In this document: positions 8,511 through 18,778 of the stretch, piece by piece
How the letters are laid out: every line of letters starts with the position of its first letter
Position numbering within the stretch: position 1 is the first letter of the stretch
DNA from: Mycolicibacillus parakoreensis
Lineage (GTDB): Bacteria > Actinomycetota > Actinomycetes > Mycobacteriales > Mycobacteriaceae
Direction: 5' to 3'
Assembly (NCBI RefSeq): GCF_022370835.2
Contig: NZ_CP092365.1
Location: 310,001 to 374,000, forward strand
DNA length: 64,000 bases
The notes under the pieces: generated by a model
What the model was told of the DNA's origin: nothing
Seen by the model: only the letters and a program-made list of their open reading frames with translations
Database searches by the model: none
Translations under genes and position numbers: made by a program

Positions 8511-8584
8511 TCGGGGTGGCGGGATTCGAACCCACGACCTCTTCGTCCCGAACGAAGCACGCTACCAAGCTGCGCCACACCCCG
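8511..8584 (-). tRNA. tRNA-Pro(CGG)
   Basis: Read on the minus strand this 74-nt cloverleaf begins CGGGGTGTGGCGCAGC. It has the D-arm GCGCAGCTTGGTAGCGT, anticodon arm CTTCG-TTCGGGA-CGAAG (anticodon CGG), T-arm GTGGGTTCGAATCCC and closing CACCCCG plus discriminator A. CCA is not encoded. A strong palindromic terminator follows. Confidence 0.97.
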
Positions 8585-8767
8585 TGTGAAGCCACGACAG
8601 CCTATCGCACCGCCACCGGCCGCGACCAAACCGTGACCCCTTCGACCGCGACGCGCCGCACAGATCACACCGGCGCGGCGGGTGGAGGTAACTCACACTG
8701 GGAACAGATGCGGTTCCCCGCCCGGTTATGCAGACTAAGTAATTGAGCCGGAAGGAGTGAGACGATC

Positions 8768-8947
8768 ATGACCCTGTTGGGTGGTGCCCTCTACGCCGGA
8801 TTCTTCGGGCTGGCGGCGGTGTGGCTGGCCTGGACCGGTGAGCGCGACGAGCCGACCACGCAGGACGGTGTCGCTCAGCCCCAGGCGGCGGAGCGTTCGA
8901 ATTCCGCGAGGGCGGCGGTCGCCGCCCGCGGATCGATCCGCTGCTGA
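8768..8947 (+). CDS. Small single-pass membrane peptide
   Basis: A 59-residue frame with a hydrophobic N-terminal helix ([20 protein letters not shown]) and a polar, acidic then basic tail. AAGGAG at 8752-8757 is a good ribosome-binding site 10 nt before the ATG. Its last 73 nt overlap the 3' end of the PLP-lyase gene on the opposite strand. Family unknown; the strong Shine-Dalgarno and helix argue for translation. Confidence 0.5.
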   Translation: MTLLGGALYAGFFGLAAVWLAWTGERDEPTTQDGVAQPQAAERSNSARAAVAARGSIRC

Positions 8948-9990
8948 GCCAGCCAGTCGTCGCTGAAGTAGGTGTCGGCGTAGCGTTCGCCGCCGTCGGC
9001 GAGCAGCGTGACCACCGAGCCGCCCCGCCCCTGCGCGACCATCTCGGCCAGCAGGCCGAACGCACCCCACAGATTGGTCCCGGTCGAGGCGCCCACACGG
9101 CGGCCCAGCACCGTGCTGGCGTGCCGGGCCGCGGCCACCGACGCGCCGTCGGGCACTTGCACCATCCGGTCGACGACCCCGGGCAGAAACGACGGCTCCA
9201 CCCGCGGGCGCCCGATGCCCTCGATGCGGGAGGAGGCGTCGACCACCAGGTCGTAGCGGCCCTGGGTGTAGGCGGGGAAGAACGCCGAGTTCTCCGGGTC
9301 GACCACGCACAGCCGGGTGGCGTGGCGCCGGTAGCGGATGTAGCGCCCGATGGTGGCGCTGGTGCCGCCGGTGCCGGCGCCGACCACGATCCACTCCGGC
9401 ACCGGGTGGCGCTCCTCGTGCATCTGCTGGAAGATCGACTCGGCGATGTTGTTGTTGCCCCGCCAGTCGGTGGCCCGCTCGGCGTTGGTGAACTGATCCA
9501 GATAGTGCCCGCCGGTCTCGGCGGCGATGCGTTCGGCCTCCGCGTAGACCTCGCCGGACTCCTGCACGAAATGGCAGCGCCCGCCCTGCGCCTCGATCAG
9601 CGCCACCTTGGCGGCGCTGGTCGACTCCGGCATCACCGCCACGAACGGCAGGCCCAGCAGGTCGGCGAAGTACGCCTCGGAGACCGCCGTGGACCCCGAC
9701 GACGCCTCCACCACGGTGGTGTGCTCGCCGATCCAGCCGTTGCACAGCCCGTAGAGGAACAACGACCGCGCCAGCCGGTGTTTGAGGCTGCCGGTGATGT
9801 GGGTGGTCTCGTCCTTCAGATACAGCGCCACATGCGGATCCGAGTCGTCGCCGGCCCAGGACGGCAGCGGATAGCGCAGCAGGTGGGTGTCGGCCGAGCG
9901 GCGCGTGTCGGCCTCGATGAGCCGGATCGCGTTGTCGACCCACCGGCGGGGGTGGCTGTGGGCGGCGGCGCCCGACCCCGCCGCGCTCAC
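8875..9990 (-). CDS. PLP-dependent lyase / cysteine synthase family (Rv3684-like)
   Basis: 371 residues of fold-type II PLP enzyme. The Schiff-base lysine is K70 in [14 protein letters not shown]; the substrate-binding loop is [15 protein letters not shown], and the phosphate-binding glycine loop is [16 protein letters not shown]. These are cysteine synthase/cystathionine beta-synthase signatures, but the exact reaction is not fixed and Rv3684 itself is only a probable lyase. The GTG start at 9990 overlaps the metallophosphoesterase stop by 4 nt (GTGA), implying translational coupling. Confidence 0.92.
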   Translation of the reverse strand: MSAAGSGAAAHSHPRRWVDNAIRLIEADTRRSADTHLLRYPLPSWAGDDSDPHVALYLKDETTHITGSLKHRLARSLFLYGLCNGWIGEHTTVVEASSGSTAVSEAYFADLLGLPFVAVMPESTSAAKVALIEAQGGRCHFVQESGEVYAEAERIAAETGGHYLDQFTNAERATDWRGNNNIAESIFQQMHEERHPVPEWIVVGAGTGGTSATIGRYIRYRRHATRLCVVDPENSAFFPAYTQGRYDLVVDASSRIEGIGRPRVEPSFLPGVVDRMVQVPDGASVAAARHASTVLGRRVGASTGTNLWGAFGLLAEMVAQGRGGSVVTLLADGGERYADTYFSDDWLAQQRIDPRAATAALAEFERSAAWG

Positions 9991-10952
9991 CGCGCGGAGA
10001 CGGTGGGCTGCGACCGTCCCCGGGTGGCGACCGCGTCGGCGTCGCCGGTCGGCGCGGCGGTCAGCGTCAGCAGCGTCGCCTCCGGAGGGCAGCAGAACCG
10101 CACCGGCGCGAACGGGGAGGTGCCCAGTCCGGCGGAGACGTGCAGCCGCATGGTCGAACCCCACTGCGAGGGCCCCTTGGCCCGCGAGCGGTCCAGCCCG
10201 CAATTGGTCACGATCGCGCCGTAGAACGGCAGGCAGAGTTGCCCGCCGTGGGTGTGTCCGGCCAGCACCAGCTGGTAGCCGTCGGCGGCGAACCGGTCGA
10301 GCACCCGCGGCTCGGGGGAGTGGGTCAGCCCCAGCCGCAGATCGGCGGCCGCGCTCGCCGGCGCGGCGATGGTCTCGTAGCGGTCCCGCCCGATGTGCGG
10401 GTCATCCACGCCGGCCGCGGCGATCCGCAGCCCCGCGACGTCGAGTTCACCACGGGTGTGGGTCAGATCCAGCCAGCCGCGCTCGGTGAAGGCGGCCCGC
10501 AGATCCTGCCACGGCAGCGGCTCGCCGTAGATGCGATGGCTCGGCTTGACCAGGTAGTGGGCCGGGTTTTTCATCCGCGGCCCGAAGTAGTCGTTGCTGC
10601 CGAAGACGAACACCCCGGACACCCCCAGCAGGTCACCGAGGGCCTGTACCACCGCGGGCACCGCCTTGGGATGGGCGAGGTTGTCCCCGGTGTTGACCAC
10701 CAGATCCGGGTTGAGCCCGGCCAATTCGCGCAGCCACGCCTGCTTGCGCCGCTGACCGGGGCGCATGTGCAGGTCGCTCAGATGCAGCACCCGCAGCGGC
10801 GAGGAGCCCGGCGCCAACACCGGCATGGTCAGATCCCGCAGCGTGAACGCGTTGCGTTCGATCAGCGCGGCGTAGCCGATCCCGGCGGCCGCGGCGCCGA
10901 GCCCGGCAGCGGTCGCGTGTTTCAAAACGGTCAGTGGCTGGGCGGCAGGCAT
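9987..10952 (-). CDS. Membrane-anchored calcineurin-like metallophosphoesterase (Rv3683-like)
   Basis: 321 residues. An N-terminal hydrophobic segment (about 11-30) anchors it to the membrane. The metallophosphoesterase motifs are in order: D60-x-H62 ([10 protein letters not shown]), G89-D90-N91, GSND, LTHSP and GHTHGGQ near residue 235. The family (YkuE/PhoD-like) includes UDP-diacylglucosamine and phospholipid phosphoesterases; the substrate here is unknown. -10 box TAGGCT (10964-10959, minus) lies 6 nt before the ATG, so the mRNA is probably leaderless. Coupled to the downstream lyase by a 4-nt overlap. Confidence 0.93.
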   Translation of the reverse strand: MPAAQPLTVLKHATAAGLGAAAAGIGYAALIERNAFTLRDLTMPVLAPGSSPLRVLHLSDLHMRPGQRRKQAWLRELAGLNPDLVVNTGDNLAHPKAVPAVVQALGDLLGVSGVFVFGSNDYFGPRMKNPAHYLVKPSHRIYGEPLPWQDLRAAFTERGWLDLTHTRGELDVAGLRIAAAGVDDPHIGRDRYETIAAPASAAADLRLGLTHSPEPRVLDRFAADGYQLVLAGHTHGGQLCLPFYGAIVTNCGLDRSRAKGPSQWGSTMRLHVSAGLGTSPFAPVRFCCPPEATLLTLTAAPTGDADAVATRGRSQPTVSAR

Positions 10953-11013
10953 GTACGTAGCCTACTGCCCGCCGGGGCCGGTGGCCCGACCGCAGTCGGT
11001 GGCAGCCGGCGGG

Positions 11014-13437
11014 TTACGGGGGTGGGGCCACCGGGATCGTGATCGGGGGCAGCCCGGGGATCTCCACCACCGTCATCTCCGGCTCGGCACCCGGCGGCGG
11101 CGGCTCCCCCGGCGGGGCTGCCGGCGGGGGCGGGGGCGGAGGCGGCGAGCCGTTGCTGATCAGGATCGTGATGACCGATCCGGGCAGGGTCTGGCCGTCC
11201 GGGGAGGTGCCCACCACGGTGCCGTACTTGGAGCTGCTGTACACCGAGTTGGTCCCGTCGGCCACCTGGAAACCGGCCTCGCGGATGCGTTTGCGGGCGT
11301 CGTTGACCTCCAGGCCCGACACGTTGGGCACCTTCGAGCCGGGTGCGCCCTCCACGAAACGCGGATCGGTCGGCGGCAGGTGGATCTCGCCGAAGTCGTC
11401 GGCGATCGGCTGCAGCGCCGTGAACCAGGTGCGCGCCGGCTCGTTGCCGCCGTAGAGGTCGCCCTTACCGCAGTGCCGCAGCGGGAAGGAGCACAGGTCG
11501 GTGGGGGTGGCGGAGTCGTCGAAAATGTAGTTCGCCGCGGCGTACTGGTTGGTGAACCCCACAAACCCGGCGGAGCGGTGCGCCTCGGTGGTCCCGGTCT
11601 TGCCCGACATCGGCAGATCCCACCCGGCGGCTCCCGCCGCCCCGGCCGCGGTCCCGCCCCCGGCGGCGTCCTGGCTCATCGCGTTGGCCAAGGTGTTGGC
11701 CAAGCCCTCGGGGACGGCCTGCTCGCAGGGGGCGACCGAGACCGCCACCTCGTTGCCGTCCCGGTCGACGAGCCTGTCGATCGGGTTGGGCGGACACCAG
11801 GTGCCGCCGGAGGCCAGGGTGGCCGCCACGTTGGACAACTCCAGTGCGTTGACCTCGATCGGCCCCAGGGTGAACGACCCCAGGTTCTGACGCTTGACGA
11901 AATCGGCGAGGCTTTCGTTGCTGGCCGGGTCGTAGGCGCGCGCGGTGCCCGGGTCGGCGTAGGAGCGCAGCCCCAGCCGGACGGCCATGTCGACGGTGCG
12001 GCCGACCCCGACCTGGGAGATCAGTTTCGCGAACGCGGTGTTCGGGGACGTGGCCAGCGCCTCGGTGACCGTCATCGGGGAGCGGTACGGGGCGACGTTC
12101 TCCACACACCAGGTGTCCTTCGGGCAGCCCTTGGCGCCCCCGCTGCCCAGCCCCTTGGCGTCGAAACGGTTGGGGACGTCGAGTTCGGCGTCGATGCCCA
12201 GGCCCATGTCCAGCGCGGCGGCGGCGGTGAAGATCTTGAACACCGACCCCGCGCCGTCGCCGACCAGCGAGAACGGTTGCGGCCGCATGGTCTCGCCGGC
12301 GTCGGTGTTGAGCCCGTAGGTGCGGTTGGAGGCCATCGCCAGCACCGGGTGGGTGTCCTCGCCGGGGCGCACCACGCTCATCACGCTGGCCACCCCGGGC
12401 AGATCCGGGCTGGCGAACTCGGTGATCGCCGACTTGACGTGCTCCTGGGTCTTGGGGTCCAGCGTGGTGTGGATCTGGTAGCCGCCGCGGGCCAGCTTCT
12501 CGGGGCTGATGCCCGCCTTGGTCAGGTACTCCTGCACGTAGTCGCAGAAGAACGCCCGGTCGCCGGCCGCGATGCAGCCACGCGGCAGCTCGTTGGGCTG
12601 CGGCAACACCCCCAGCGGTTCGGCCTTGGCGGCACGCAGCACCTCCCGGTCGGCGGCGCCGTTTTCGATCATGGTGTCGAGCACGACGTTGCGGCGCGCC
12701 AGCGCCCCATCGGGGTTGGTGTAGGGGTTCAGCGAACTGGTCGACTGCACCAGCCCGGCCAGCAGCGCCGCCTGCTGCCAGTTCAGGTCGGCGGCGTTGA
12801 CCCCGAAGTACGTCTGAGCGGCGTCTTGCACCCCGAACGCGTTGTTGCCGAACGACACCAGGTTCAGATACCGGGTCAGGATCTCCGATTTGGAGAACGT
12901 CTTGTCCAGCGTCAGCGCCATCCGGATCTCACGCAGCTTGCGGGCGGGGGTGGTCTCCACCGCCGCCCGCTTCTCCGCGTCGGTCTGGGCGAGCACCAGC
13001 AGCTGATAGTTCTTCACATACTGCTGCTCGATCGTGGACCCGCCGCGGGTGTCCAGGTCGCCGGAGGCGTAGCCGGCCAACCCGGTCAGCGTCCCCTTCC
13101 AGTCCACACCATTGTGCTCGGCAAACCTTCGGTCCTCGATCGAGACGATTGCCAACTTCATCGTGTTGGCGATCTGATCGCTGGGCACCTCGAACCGGCG
13201 CTGCGAGTACAGCCAGGCGATCGGGGTGCCCTCGGCGTCGAGCATCGTCGTCACCTCGGGCACGTCGCCCTCCAGCACCTGCGCCGAGCCGTTGGCGACC
13301 ACGTCGGAGGCCCGGTTGGACAGCAGGCCGAACCCCCCCACGACCGGGAAGAGCAGGGCGGCGACGATCGCACTGGCCAGCAAGCAGCACCCGGCGAGTT
13401 TGGCGACGGTGACACCGACGGAGGGGCGCTCGGACAT
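11014..13437 (-). CDS. ponA2: Bifunctional penicillin-binding protein PonA2 (PBP1-type)
   Basis: 807 residues, close to the M. tuberculosis PonA2. Domain order: short cytoplasmic tail and TM helix (about 10-35); GT51 glycosyltransferase (IEDRRFAEHNGVDW, RKLREIRMALTLDKTFSKSEIL); transpeptidase with SxxK serine S398 (GSVFKIF), SPNTAFAKL and SGKTGTTEA; one PASTA domain (PNVSGLEVNDARKRIREAGF); and a proline/glycine-rich tail (eight-Pro run). It polymerises and cross-links peptidoglycan at the outer membrane face. -10 box TAGTGT (13450-13445, minus) is 7 nt upstream of the ATG. Divergent from whiB4. Confidence 0.96.
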   Translation of the reverse strand: MSERPSVGVTVAKLAGCCLLASAIVAALLFPVVGGFGLLSNRASDVVANGSAQVLEGDVPEVTTMLDAEGTPIAWLYSQRRFEVPSDQIANTMKLAIVSIEDRRFAEHNGVDWKGTLTGLAGYASGDLDTRGGSTIEQQYVKNYQLLVLAQTDAEKRAAVETTPARKLREIRMALTLDKTFSKSEILTRYLNLVSFGNNAFGVQDAAQTYFGVNAADLNWQQAALLAGLVQSTSSLNPYTNPDGALARRNVVLDTMIENGAADREVLRAAKAEPLGVLPQPNELPRGCIAAGDRAFFCDYVQEYLTKAGISPEKLARGGYQIHTTLDPKTQEHVKSAITEFASPDLPGVASVMSVVRPGEDTHPVLAMASNRTYGLNTDAGETMRPQPFSLVGDGAGSVFKIFTAAAALDMGLGIDAELDVPNRFDAKGLGSGGAKGCPKDTWCVENVAPYRSPMTVTEALATSPNTAFAKLISQVGVGRTVDMAVRLGLRSYADPGTARAYDPASNESLADFVKRQNLGSFTLGPIEVNALELSNVAATLASGGTWCPPNPIDRLVDRDGNEVAVSVAPCEQAVPEGLANTLANAMSQDAAGGGTAAGAAGAAGWDLPMSGKTGTTEAHRSAGFVGFTNQYAAANYIFDDSATPTDLCSFPLRHCGKGDLYGGNEPARTWFTALQPIADDFGEIHLPPTDPRFVEGAPGSKVPNVSGLEVNDARKRIREAGFQVADGTNSVYSSSKYGTVVGTSPDGQTLPGSVITILISNGSPPPPPPPPAAPPGEPPPPGAEPEMTVVEIPGLPPITIPVAPPP

Positions 13438-13778
13438 GGGTACTACACTAGCGGCGTCGCGGTGCGCGACTGCAGGGCCGGGCTCTCCCCGCCGCCCGCA
13501 GGCCCCTTCAGAGGGGGATGCGCCCGCCCGACCGGCCGAGGTCGCGGCTGCCGGAAATCCCCGGGCCGGCCGTCCCCGAATGCAAGGACGGCACGGCCGT
13601 GCCAAAAAACCGGAATCCAACTGTTGCGTAAATGCGACCTGACCACCTAACTTATATCCAGAGTGCGATTCAGGTAACACTGAACGACGCAATGTGGCGT
13701 GGGTCTCAGCGTCGGCAGTGGGGGTCTGCACCGGAGGGCAGTGCCGCCGTCCCGGCGGCCGGAACGAAGGGAACGCAG
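13438..13778. promoter_or_regulatory. ponA2-whiB4 divergent intergenic region
   Basis: 341 bp without a gene. On the minus strand TAGTGT at 13450-13445 serves ponA2. On the plus strand TTGCGT (13624-13629) and TAACTT (13648-13653), 18 bp apart, are the best candidate promoter for whiB4 and would give an untranslated leader of roughly 120 nt. The stretch 13620-13690 is visibly more A+T-rich than the surroundings. No terminator or riboswitch fold recognised. Confidence 0.4.
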
Positions 13779-14132
13779 GTGTCAGGTATTCGGCCAGGAC
13801 CGCGCAGAACGAACACTCCACCGACCTACAGCGCGGTGCAGGGGGCCGCCGCCGAGGACCGGCTGGCGTGGGTGGCCCGGGCCGCCTGCCGCACCGTGGA
13901 CCCCGATGAACTGTTCGTGCGCGGCGCCGCCCAGCGCAAGGCCGCCGTGATCTGCCGGCACTGTCCGGTCGTGCTCGAGTGCGCCGCCGACGCGTTGGAC
14001 AACCGGGTCGAATTCGGCGTGTGGGGTGGGATGACCGAACGCCAGCGCCGGGCCCTGCTCAAACAGCACCCCGAGGTCACCTCGTGGGCCGATTTCTTCG
14101 CTGCGCAGCGTAAGCGGCGCAGCGCTGGCTAA
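13779..14132 (+). CDS. whiB4: Redox-sensing Fe-S transcription factor WhiB4
   Basis: 117 residues. The four iron-sulfur cysteines fall at C37, C59, C62 and C68, identical to M. tuberculosis WhiB4, followed by the [12 protein letters not shown] turn and a basic C-terminus (RKRRSAG) that binds DNA. WhiB4 holds an O2/NO-sensitive 4Fe-4S cluster and regulates antioxidant genes in M. tuberculosis. The GTG start at 13779 is supported by AAGGGA at 13767-13772 and matching length. Upstream in-frame codons lack a ribosome-binding site. Convergent with the Get3-like ATPase genes. Confidence 0.95.
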   Translation: MSGIRPGPRRTNTPPTYSAVQGAAAEDRLAWVARAACRTVDPDELFVRGAAQRKAAVICRHCPVVLECAADALDNRVEFGVWGGMTERQRRALLKQHPEVTSWADFFAAQRKRRSAG

Positions 14133-15286
14133 CTTTTTTCGGTAGCCGAGTCGGTCAGCTGGTCGGCGATCGCCCGCAGCGCGTCGAGGTCGGAGACATC
14201 GAACGGCAGCGAGGGCACCCCGACGATCGGCACCGTCGGGTTGGCCCCGGTGAACCGGGAGAGCAGCCGCAGCTCCCGCTGCGAGGTGCGCGCCCTGTTG
14301 GCGTGGATCTGCAGCACCGCGATCGCCAGCGCGTCCCCGGGCTGCGGGTCGGTGTGCTCGCTGAGCGTGGTGACCGCGTCGGTGGTCCGGTCGACCGGCA
14401 GCGAGCACAGCATCGGGTTGGTGCGGTTGAGGATCAGCCCGGCCAGCGGCATGTTCTCGGTGGAGAGCCGGTCGACGAAGAACGAGGCCTCCCGCAGCGC
14501 GTCCGGTTCGGCCGCCGAGACCACCACGAACTGGGTGCCGCGCCGCTTGAGCAGTTCATAGGTGCGATCGGCCTTTTCGCGGAACCCCCCGAACGTGGAG
14601 TCCAGCGACTGGACGAAACTGGCGGCGTCGGAGAGCATCTGCGAGCCCAGGATCGTCGACATCGCCTTCATCGCCAGCCCGACCACCCCGGTGACCAGCC
14701 GGCCGATGCCGCGCCCGGGGCCCAGCAGCAGTTTCCACAGCCGGCTGTCCATGAAGGTGCCGAGCCGTTTGGGCGCGTCGAGGAAGTCCAGCGCGTTGCG
14801 CGACGGCGGGGTGTCGACGACCACCAGATCCCAGCGGTCCTCGGCCAGCAACTGGCCGAGCTTCTCCATCGCCATGTACTCCTGCGTGCCGGCCAGGGAG
14901 GTGGCGACGGTCTGGTAGAAGGTGTTGTCCAGGATCGCCTGGGCCCGGTCGGGCCCGGAGTACTGGATGACCATCTCGTCGAACGTGCGCCGCATGTCGA
15001 GCATCATCGCGTGCAGCTCACCGGGGACCTCCGCCGGCAGCGGCACCCGCTGCGGGGTGTTGCCCAGATCATCGATGCCCAGGGCCTGGGCGAGGCGTTT
15101 GGCCGGGTCGATGGTCAACACCACCACGGTGCGGCCGTACTCGGCGGCGCGCACCGCCATGGCCGCGGCGGTGGTGGTCTTGCCGACACCGCCGGCGCCG
15201 CAACAGACCACCACCCGGTTACTGGTGTCGGAGAGCACCGTGGCCGTGTCCAACCGGGGCGGCTTTTTCGACGGGTTGGGACTCAT
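14129..15286 (-). CDS. ArsA/Get3-like anion-transporting ATPase B (Rv3680-like)
   Basis: 385 residues. Deviant Walker [10 protein letters not shown] at residues 30-38, switch motifs [11 protein letters not shown] and [18 protein letters not shown], in the ArsA/Get3 SIMIBI ATPase family. Homologue of Rv3680, which acts with Rv3679 as a Get3-like pair in mycobacteria. Its start codon overlaps the stop of the upstream ATPase gene by 4 nt (ATGA), so the two chains are made together and probably form a heteromer. Its 3' end overlaps whiB4's stop on the other strand by 4 nt. Confidence 0.93.
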   Translation of the reverse strand: MSPNPSKKPPRLDTATVLSDTSNRVVVCCGAGGVGKTTTAAAMAVRAAEYGRTVVVLTIDPAKRLAQALGIDDLGNTPQRVPLPAEVPGELHAMMLDMRRTFDEMVIQYSGPDRAQAILDNTFYQTVATSLAGTQEYMAMEKLGQLLAEDRWDLVVVDTPPSRNALDFLDAPKRLGTFMDSRLWKLLLGPGRGIGRLVTGVVGLAMKAMSTILGSQMLSDAASFVQSLDSTFGGFREKADRTYELLKRRGTQFVVVSAAEPDALREASFFVDRLSTENMPLAGLILNRTNPMLCSLPVDRTTDAVTTLSEHTDPQPGDALAIAVLQIHANRARTSQRELRLLSRFTGANPTVPIVGVPSLPFDVSDLDALRAIADQLTDSATEKS

Positions 15287-16287
15287 CGGACCCCCTGCTC
15301 GGCGAGAATTTCGGAGAGTTCGTACAGGCTGCCCAGATCGATGCCGTCCCCGACGGTCGGCAGCTCCAGGCGCGGCACCTGGAGTTCGGTGAGCCGCTCG
15401 GCGGTCTCGGCGCGGGCGGTGATCCGGGTGGCGTGCTGGATGGTCTCGGTGAGCAGCCCGGCCAGGTCGTCGTCCTCCAGGGTGATGCCGGCCTTGGCCA
15501 GCCCCGCGCGCACCGCGTCGACGTCGACGACGCCGTCGGCGGCCTTGGCGAGGTCGTCGGGGTCCAGATACGGCGGGATCGTGCGGTTGACGATCACACT
15601 GCCGATCGGCAGATCCATCTGCTGCAGCTCGTCGATCGCCTCGACGGTCTCCTGCATCGGCAGCGACTCCAGCAGGGTGACCAGGTGGATCGCGGTCTGG
15701 TCGGAGTGCAGCAGCTTGACCACGCCGTCGGCTTGGGAGTGCACCGGCCCGCCCTTGGCCAGATCCGACACCGCCTTGGTGACGTCGAGGAACCGGGCGA
15801 TGCGCCCGGTCGGCGGGGCGTCGATGACCAGCGCGTCGTAGTGCGGGCGGTTGTCCTTGCCCTCCCCACCGACGGTGTATTTGATCTTGCCGGTGAGGAT
15901 GACGTCGCGCAGCCCCGGCGCGATCGTGGTGACGAAGTCGACCGCGCCGACCCGGCGCATCGCCCGACCGGCCAGCCCGAGGTTGTAGAACAGATCGAGG
16001 TATTCCAGAAACGCTTCTTCGATGTCGATCGCCAGCGCGTTGACCTGCCCCCCGCCTTCGGCGGTGGCGATCTTGACCTCCTCGTAGGGCAACGGGGGCA
16101 CATCGAAGAGCTGCGCGATGCCTTGGCGGCCTTCGACCTCCACCAACAAGACGTTGCGTCCGCCGGCGGCCAGCGTCAGCGCCAATGCCGCAGCGACCGT
16201 GGTTTTTCCGGTTCCGCCCTTGCCGGTAACGAAGTGCAGACGGGCTTTTGACAGTCGGGAGGGCCAACCGAGTGATGGTGTCGACAC
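15283..16287 (-). CDS. ArsA/Get3-like anion-transporting ATPase A (Rv3679-like)
   Basis: 334 residues with P-loop GKGGTGKTT (22-30), [14 protein letters not shown], and [14 protein letters not shown] as switch II. First gene of a two-gene operon with the ATPase at 14129-15286. Family members sense or shuttle via ATP-driven dimer opening and closing; in mycobacteria the client is not settled. It diverges from the small Rv3678A-like gene at 16361 with a 73-bp spacer. Confidence 0.93.
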   Translation of the reverse strand: MSTPSLGWPSRLSKARLHFVTGKGGTGKTTVAAALALTLAAGGRNVLLVEVEGRQGIAQLFDVPPLPYEEVKIATAEGGGQVNALAIDIEEAFLEYLDLFYNLGLAGRAMRRVGAVDFVTTIAPGLRDVILTGKIKYTVGGEGKDNRPHYDALVIDAPPTGRIARFLDVTKAVSDLAKGGPVHSQADGVVKLLHSDQTAIHLVTLLESLPMQETVEAIDELQQMDLPIGSVIVNRTIPPYLDPDDLAKAADGVVDVDAVRAGLAKAGITLEDDDLAGLLTETIQHATRITARAETAERLTELQVPRLELPTVGDGIDLGSLYELSEILAEQGVR

Positions 16288-16360
16288 CAGTGCATGCTAA
16301 CCAACGCGTCGGCCCGCCCGGCCGGTGGCGTCGCGGCCGCACCCCGATAAGCTCGGCACT

Positions 16361-16522
16361 ATGAGTGAGCCGACCAAATGGGAGTACGTGACCGTTCCGC
16401 TGATCACCCACGCCACCAAACAGATCCTCGACCAGTGGGGCGAGGACGGCTGGGAGCTGGTGGCGGTGCTGCCCGGGCCGACCGGGGAGCAACTCGTCGC
16501 GTACATGAAACGCCCGAAATGA
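16361..16522 (+). CDS. Conserved small protein (DUF4177-like, Rv3678A-like)
   Basis: A 53-residue protein. Pattern KWEYVTVPL...[16 protein letters not shown] is typical of the DUF4177 family of small alpha/beta proteins of unknown function. A -10 box TAAGCT (16348-16353) ends 7 nt before the ATG, so the mRNA is probably leaderless. Its stop overlaps the RidA start (ATGA at 16519-16522), placing both in one operon with the beta-lactamase-fold gene. Confidence 0.88.
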   Translation: MSEPTKWEYVTVPLITHATKQILDQWGEDGWELVAVLPGPTGEQLVAYMKRPK

Positions 16523-16980
16523 CCGCTCCGTGGGCGGCTCGCCTTGCCGAGCTCGGGATCGATCTGCCCGCGGTGAGCGCCCCGCTGGCCGCCTACGTGC
16601 CGGCGGTGCGCACGGGCAACCTGGTCTACACCTCCGGTCAGCTGCCGATGCAGGACGGCACGCTGGCCGGGACCGGCAAGGTGGGCGGCCAGGTCAGCCC
16701 GGAAGACGGCTCCCGGCTCGCCCGCCTCTGCGCGCTCAACGCGCTCGCCGCGATCGACGCGCTCGTCGGCGTCGACACGATCACCCGGGTGGTGAAGGTG
16801 GTCGGCTTCGTGGCCTCCGCGCCGGGTTTCTCCGGACAGCCCGGTGTGGTCAACGGGGCTTCGGAGGTGCTCGCGGAGATCTTCGGCGAGCGCGGCGCGC
16901 ACGCCCGCTCCGCGGTGGGGGTCGCTGAACTGCCGCTGGACGCCCCCGTCGAAGTCGAAGTGATCGTCGAGGTCGGGTGA
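16519..16980 (+). CDS. RidA/YjgF/YER057c family enamine/imine deaminase
   Basis: 153 residues of the RidA family: [22 protein letters not shown], then [11 protein letters not shown] and [38 protein letters not shown], in which the arginine of the family's catalytic R-x-x-V type motif is visible. RidA enzymes hydrolyse reactive enamine intermediates made by PLP enzymes. The start overlaps the stop of the preceding gene by 4 nt. Rv3678c homologue. Confidence 0.93.
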   Translation: MTAPWAARLAELGIDLPAVSAPLAAYVPAVRTGNLVYTSGQLPMQDGTLAGTGKVGGQVSPEDGSRLARLCALNALAAIDALVGVDTITRVVKVVGFVASAPGFSGQPGVVNGASEVLAEIFGERGAHARSAVGVAELPLDAPVEVEVIVEVG

Positions 16981-16984
16981 CCCG

Positions 16985-17773
16985 GTGCGCACCGTGACCG
17001 CCCCGCAGCACCCCGCCTACGGGCGGCTGCGGCCGGTCACCGAGACCGCCTCGGTGCTGTTGGCGGACAACCCGGGGATGATGACCCTGGAGGGCACCAA
17101 CACCTGGCTGCTGCGCGCGCCGCGCAGCGACGAGATCGTCGTCGTCGATCCCGGCCCCGACGACGCCGAGCACATCGACCGCATCGCCGCGGTCGGCCGG
17201 ATCGCGCTGGTGTTGATCAGCCACCGCCACGGCGACCACCACGACGGCATCGACGCCCTGGTCGAGCGCACCGGCGCGGTGGTGCGCTCGGTGGGCAGCG
17301 GATACCTGCGTGGGCTGGGCGGTCCGCTCACCGACGGCGAGGTCATCGAGGCGGCCGGGCTCTCGATCACGGTGCTGGCCACCCCCGGACACACCGGTGA
17401 CTCGCTGTCGTTCGTGGTCGACGACGCGGTGCTCACCGCCGACACCGTGCTCGGGCGCGGCACCACGGTGATCGATCCCGAGGACGGCGATCTCGGCGCC
17501 TATCTGGAGTCGCTGCGGCGGCTGCGCGGGCTCGGCGGGCGCCGGGTGCTGCCCGGGCACGGCCCGGACCTGCCCCGCGTGGACACCGTCGCCGGGCAGT
17601 ACCTGGCCCACCGCGAGGAACGGCTCGACCAGATCCGGGGCGCGCTGCGCACCCTCGGCGAGGACGCCACCACCCGCCAGGTCGTCGAACACGTCTATGT
17701 CGACGTCGACGAGAAACTCTGGGATGTCGCCGAATGGTCGGTGCAGGCCCAGTTGGACTACCTGCGCCGCTGA
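16985..17773 (+). CDS. Metallo-beta-lactamase fold hydrolase (Rv3677c-like)
   Basis: 262 residues. The zinc-binding HxHxDH motif is H80-R-H82-G-D84-H85, followed by ATPGHTGDS, LTADTVLGRG and a distal PGHGP motif. The C-terminal helix bundle resembles the LACTB2-type winged domain, so RNA or thioester hydrolysis is as plausible as antibiotic hydrolysis. Third gene of the Rv3678A-RidA operon, with 4 bp between stop and start, and convergent with crp. Confidence 0.92.
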   Translation: MRTVTAPQHPAYGRLRPVTETASVLLADNPGMMTLEGTNTWLLRAPRSDEIVVVDPGPDDAEHIDRIAAVGRIALVLISHRHGDHHDGIDALVERTGAVVRSVGSGYLRGLGGPLTDGEVIEAAGLSITVLATPGHTGDSLSFVVDDAVLTADTVLGRGTTVIDPEDGDLGAYLESLRRLRGLGGRRVLPGHGPDLPRVDTVAGQYLAHREERLDQIRGALRTLGEDATTRQVVEHVYVDVDEKLWDVAEWSVQAQLDYLRR

Positions 17774-17790
17774 GCCGCGCCGGCGGGCCT

Positions 17791-18465
17791 CTACCGCGCT
17801 CGGCGCGCCAGGCGTTCGGAGTCGCAGATCAGCACGCTCTTGCCCTCCAGCCGGATCCACCCGCGGTGGGCGAAATCGGCCAGCGCCTTGTTCACCGTCT
17901 CCCGCGAGGCGCCCACCAACTGGGCGATCTCCTCCTGGGTCAGATCGTGGGTGACGCGCAGCGCGCCGCCCTCCTGGGTGCCGAACCGCTGGGCCAGCTG
18001 CAGCAACTGTTTGGCCACCCGGCCGGGCACGTCGGTGAAGATCAAATCGGCGAGGTTGTTGTTGGTGCGTCGCAGCCGACGGGCCAGCACCCGCAGCAGC
18101 TGTTCGGCGATCTCGGGACGGTCGGCGATCCAGGCCTTCAACGCGTCGCGGTCCATCGAGACCGCGCGCACCTCGGTGATCGTGGTCGCGCTGGAGGTGC
18201 GCGGACCCGGGTCGAAGATCGACAGCTCCCCGAACATGTCCGACGGCCCCATGATCGTCAGCAGGTTCTCCCGGCCATCCGGTGAGCGACGCCCGATCTT
18301 CACCTTGCCGGACAGGATGATGTACAGCCGGTCGCCGGGCTCCCCCTCGGCGAACACGGTGTGTCCGCGCGGGAAGTCCACCGGCTGCAGCTGCTTAGTC
18401 AGTGCGGCGACGGCGCTGGGTTGCACGCCCTGGAAGATTCCGGCCCGCGCCAGGATCTCGTCCAC
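17791..18465 (-). CDS. crp: cAMP receptor protein Crp (Rv3676)
   Basis: 224 residues. The N-terminal cyclic-nucleotide domain ([20 protein letters not shown], then [21 protein letters not shown] with the phosphate-binding arginine and T/S pair) is followed by a dimer helix and a C-terminal HTH ([21 protein letters not shown]). Nearly identical to M. tuberculosis Crp, including length, which fixes the start at the GTG at 18465. It is a global activator/repressor with a cAMP-modulated DNA affinity. An AAGGGG tract lies just upstream of the start. Confidence 0.96.
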   Translation of the reverse strand: MDEILARAGIFQGVQPSAVAALTKQLQPVDFPRGHTVFAEGEPGDRLYIILSGKVKIGRRSPDGRENLLTIMGPSDMFGELSIFDPGPRTSSATTITEVRAVSMDRDALKAWIADRPEIAEQLLRVLARRLRRTNNNLADLIFTDVPGRVAKQLLQLAQRFGTQEGGALRVTHDLTQEEIAQLVGASRETVNKALADFAHRGWIRLEGKSVLICDSERLARRAR

Positions 18466-18564
18466 GTTGCCCCTTCGAAACTCGGATGATCGACACGCGC
18501 AGACCATCATGTATTCAGCTGGTGTGATGAGTCTAGAACTACGTCAGTATTCGACTTGCCAACG

Positions 18565-18759
18565 CTACACACGATCGCCGTGTCGAGGTGGCCGAACTTG
18601 CGAATCCGGCGCGGCGCGGGGCGCGCGCAGCCGCGACTCCAGGCGGTCGAGACCGAACGTCGCCGCGATCAGCAGCCCGGGCACCAGGGCCGGCAGCATC
18701 CAGGACATGGACAGCAAGTAAACACCGGCAACGTCCGGGGGAGGTCTCGTCGCGATCAC
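18565..18759 (-). CDS. Small membrane protein (Rv3675-like)
   Basis: 64 residues with a single hydrophobic segment ([19 protein letters not shown]) and a basic tail ([11 protein letters not shown]). It lies between crp and nth exactly where Rv3675 lies in M. tuberculosis, and is divergent from nth. The start is uncertain: the ATG at 18759 or an internal codon before the helix would both keep the membrane segment. Confidence 0.6.
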   Translation of the reverse strand: MIATRPPPDVAGVYLLSMSWMLPALVPGLLIAATFGLDRLESRLRAPRAAPDSQVRPPRHGDRV

Positions 18760-18778
18760 GAATCAGTACCCTGTGGGG

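Noticed and set aside
10951..13650. Plus-strand frame opposite ponA2
   Set aside because: No domains and a biased composition; ponA2 on the minus strand has all its family motifs.
18466..18564. Crp-binding site in the crp promoter
   Set aside because: GTGTGATGAGTC at about 18520 gives only one half-site; the CACA half is absent, so autoregulation is not supported.
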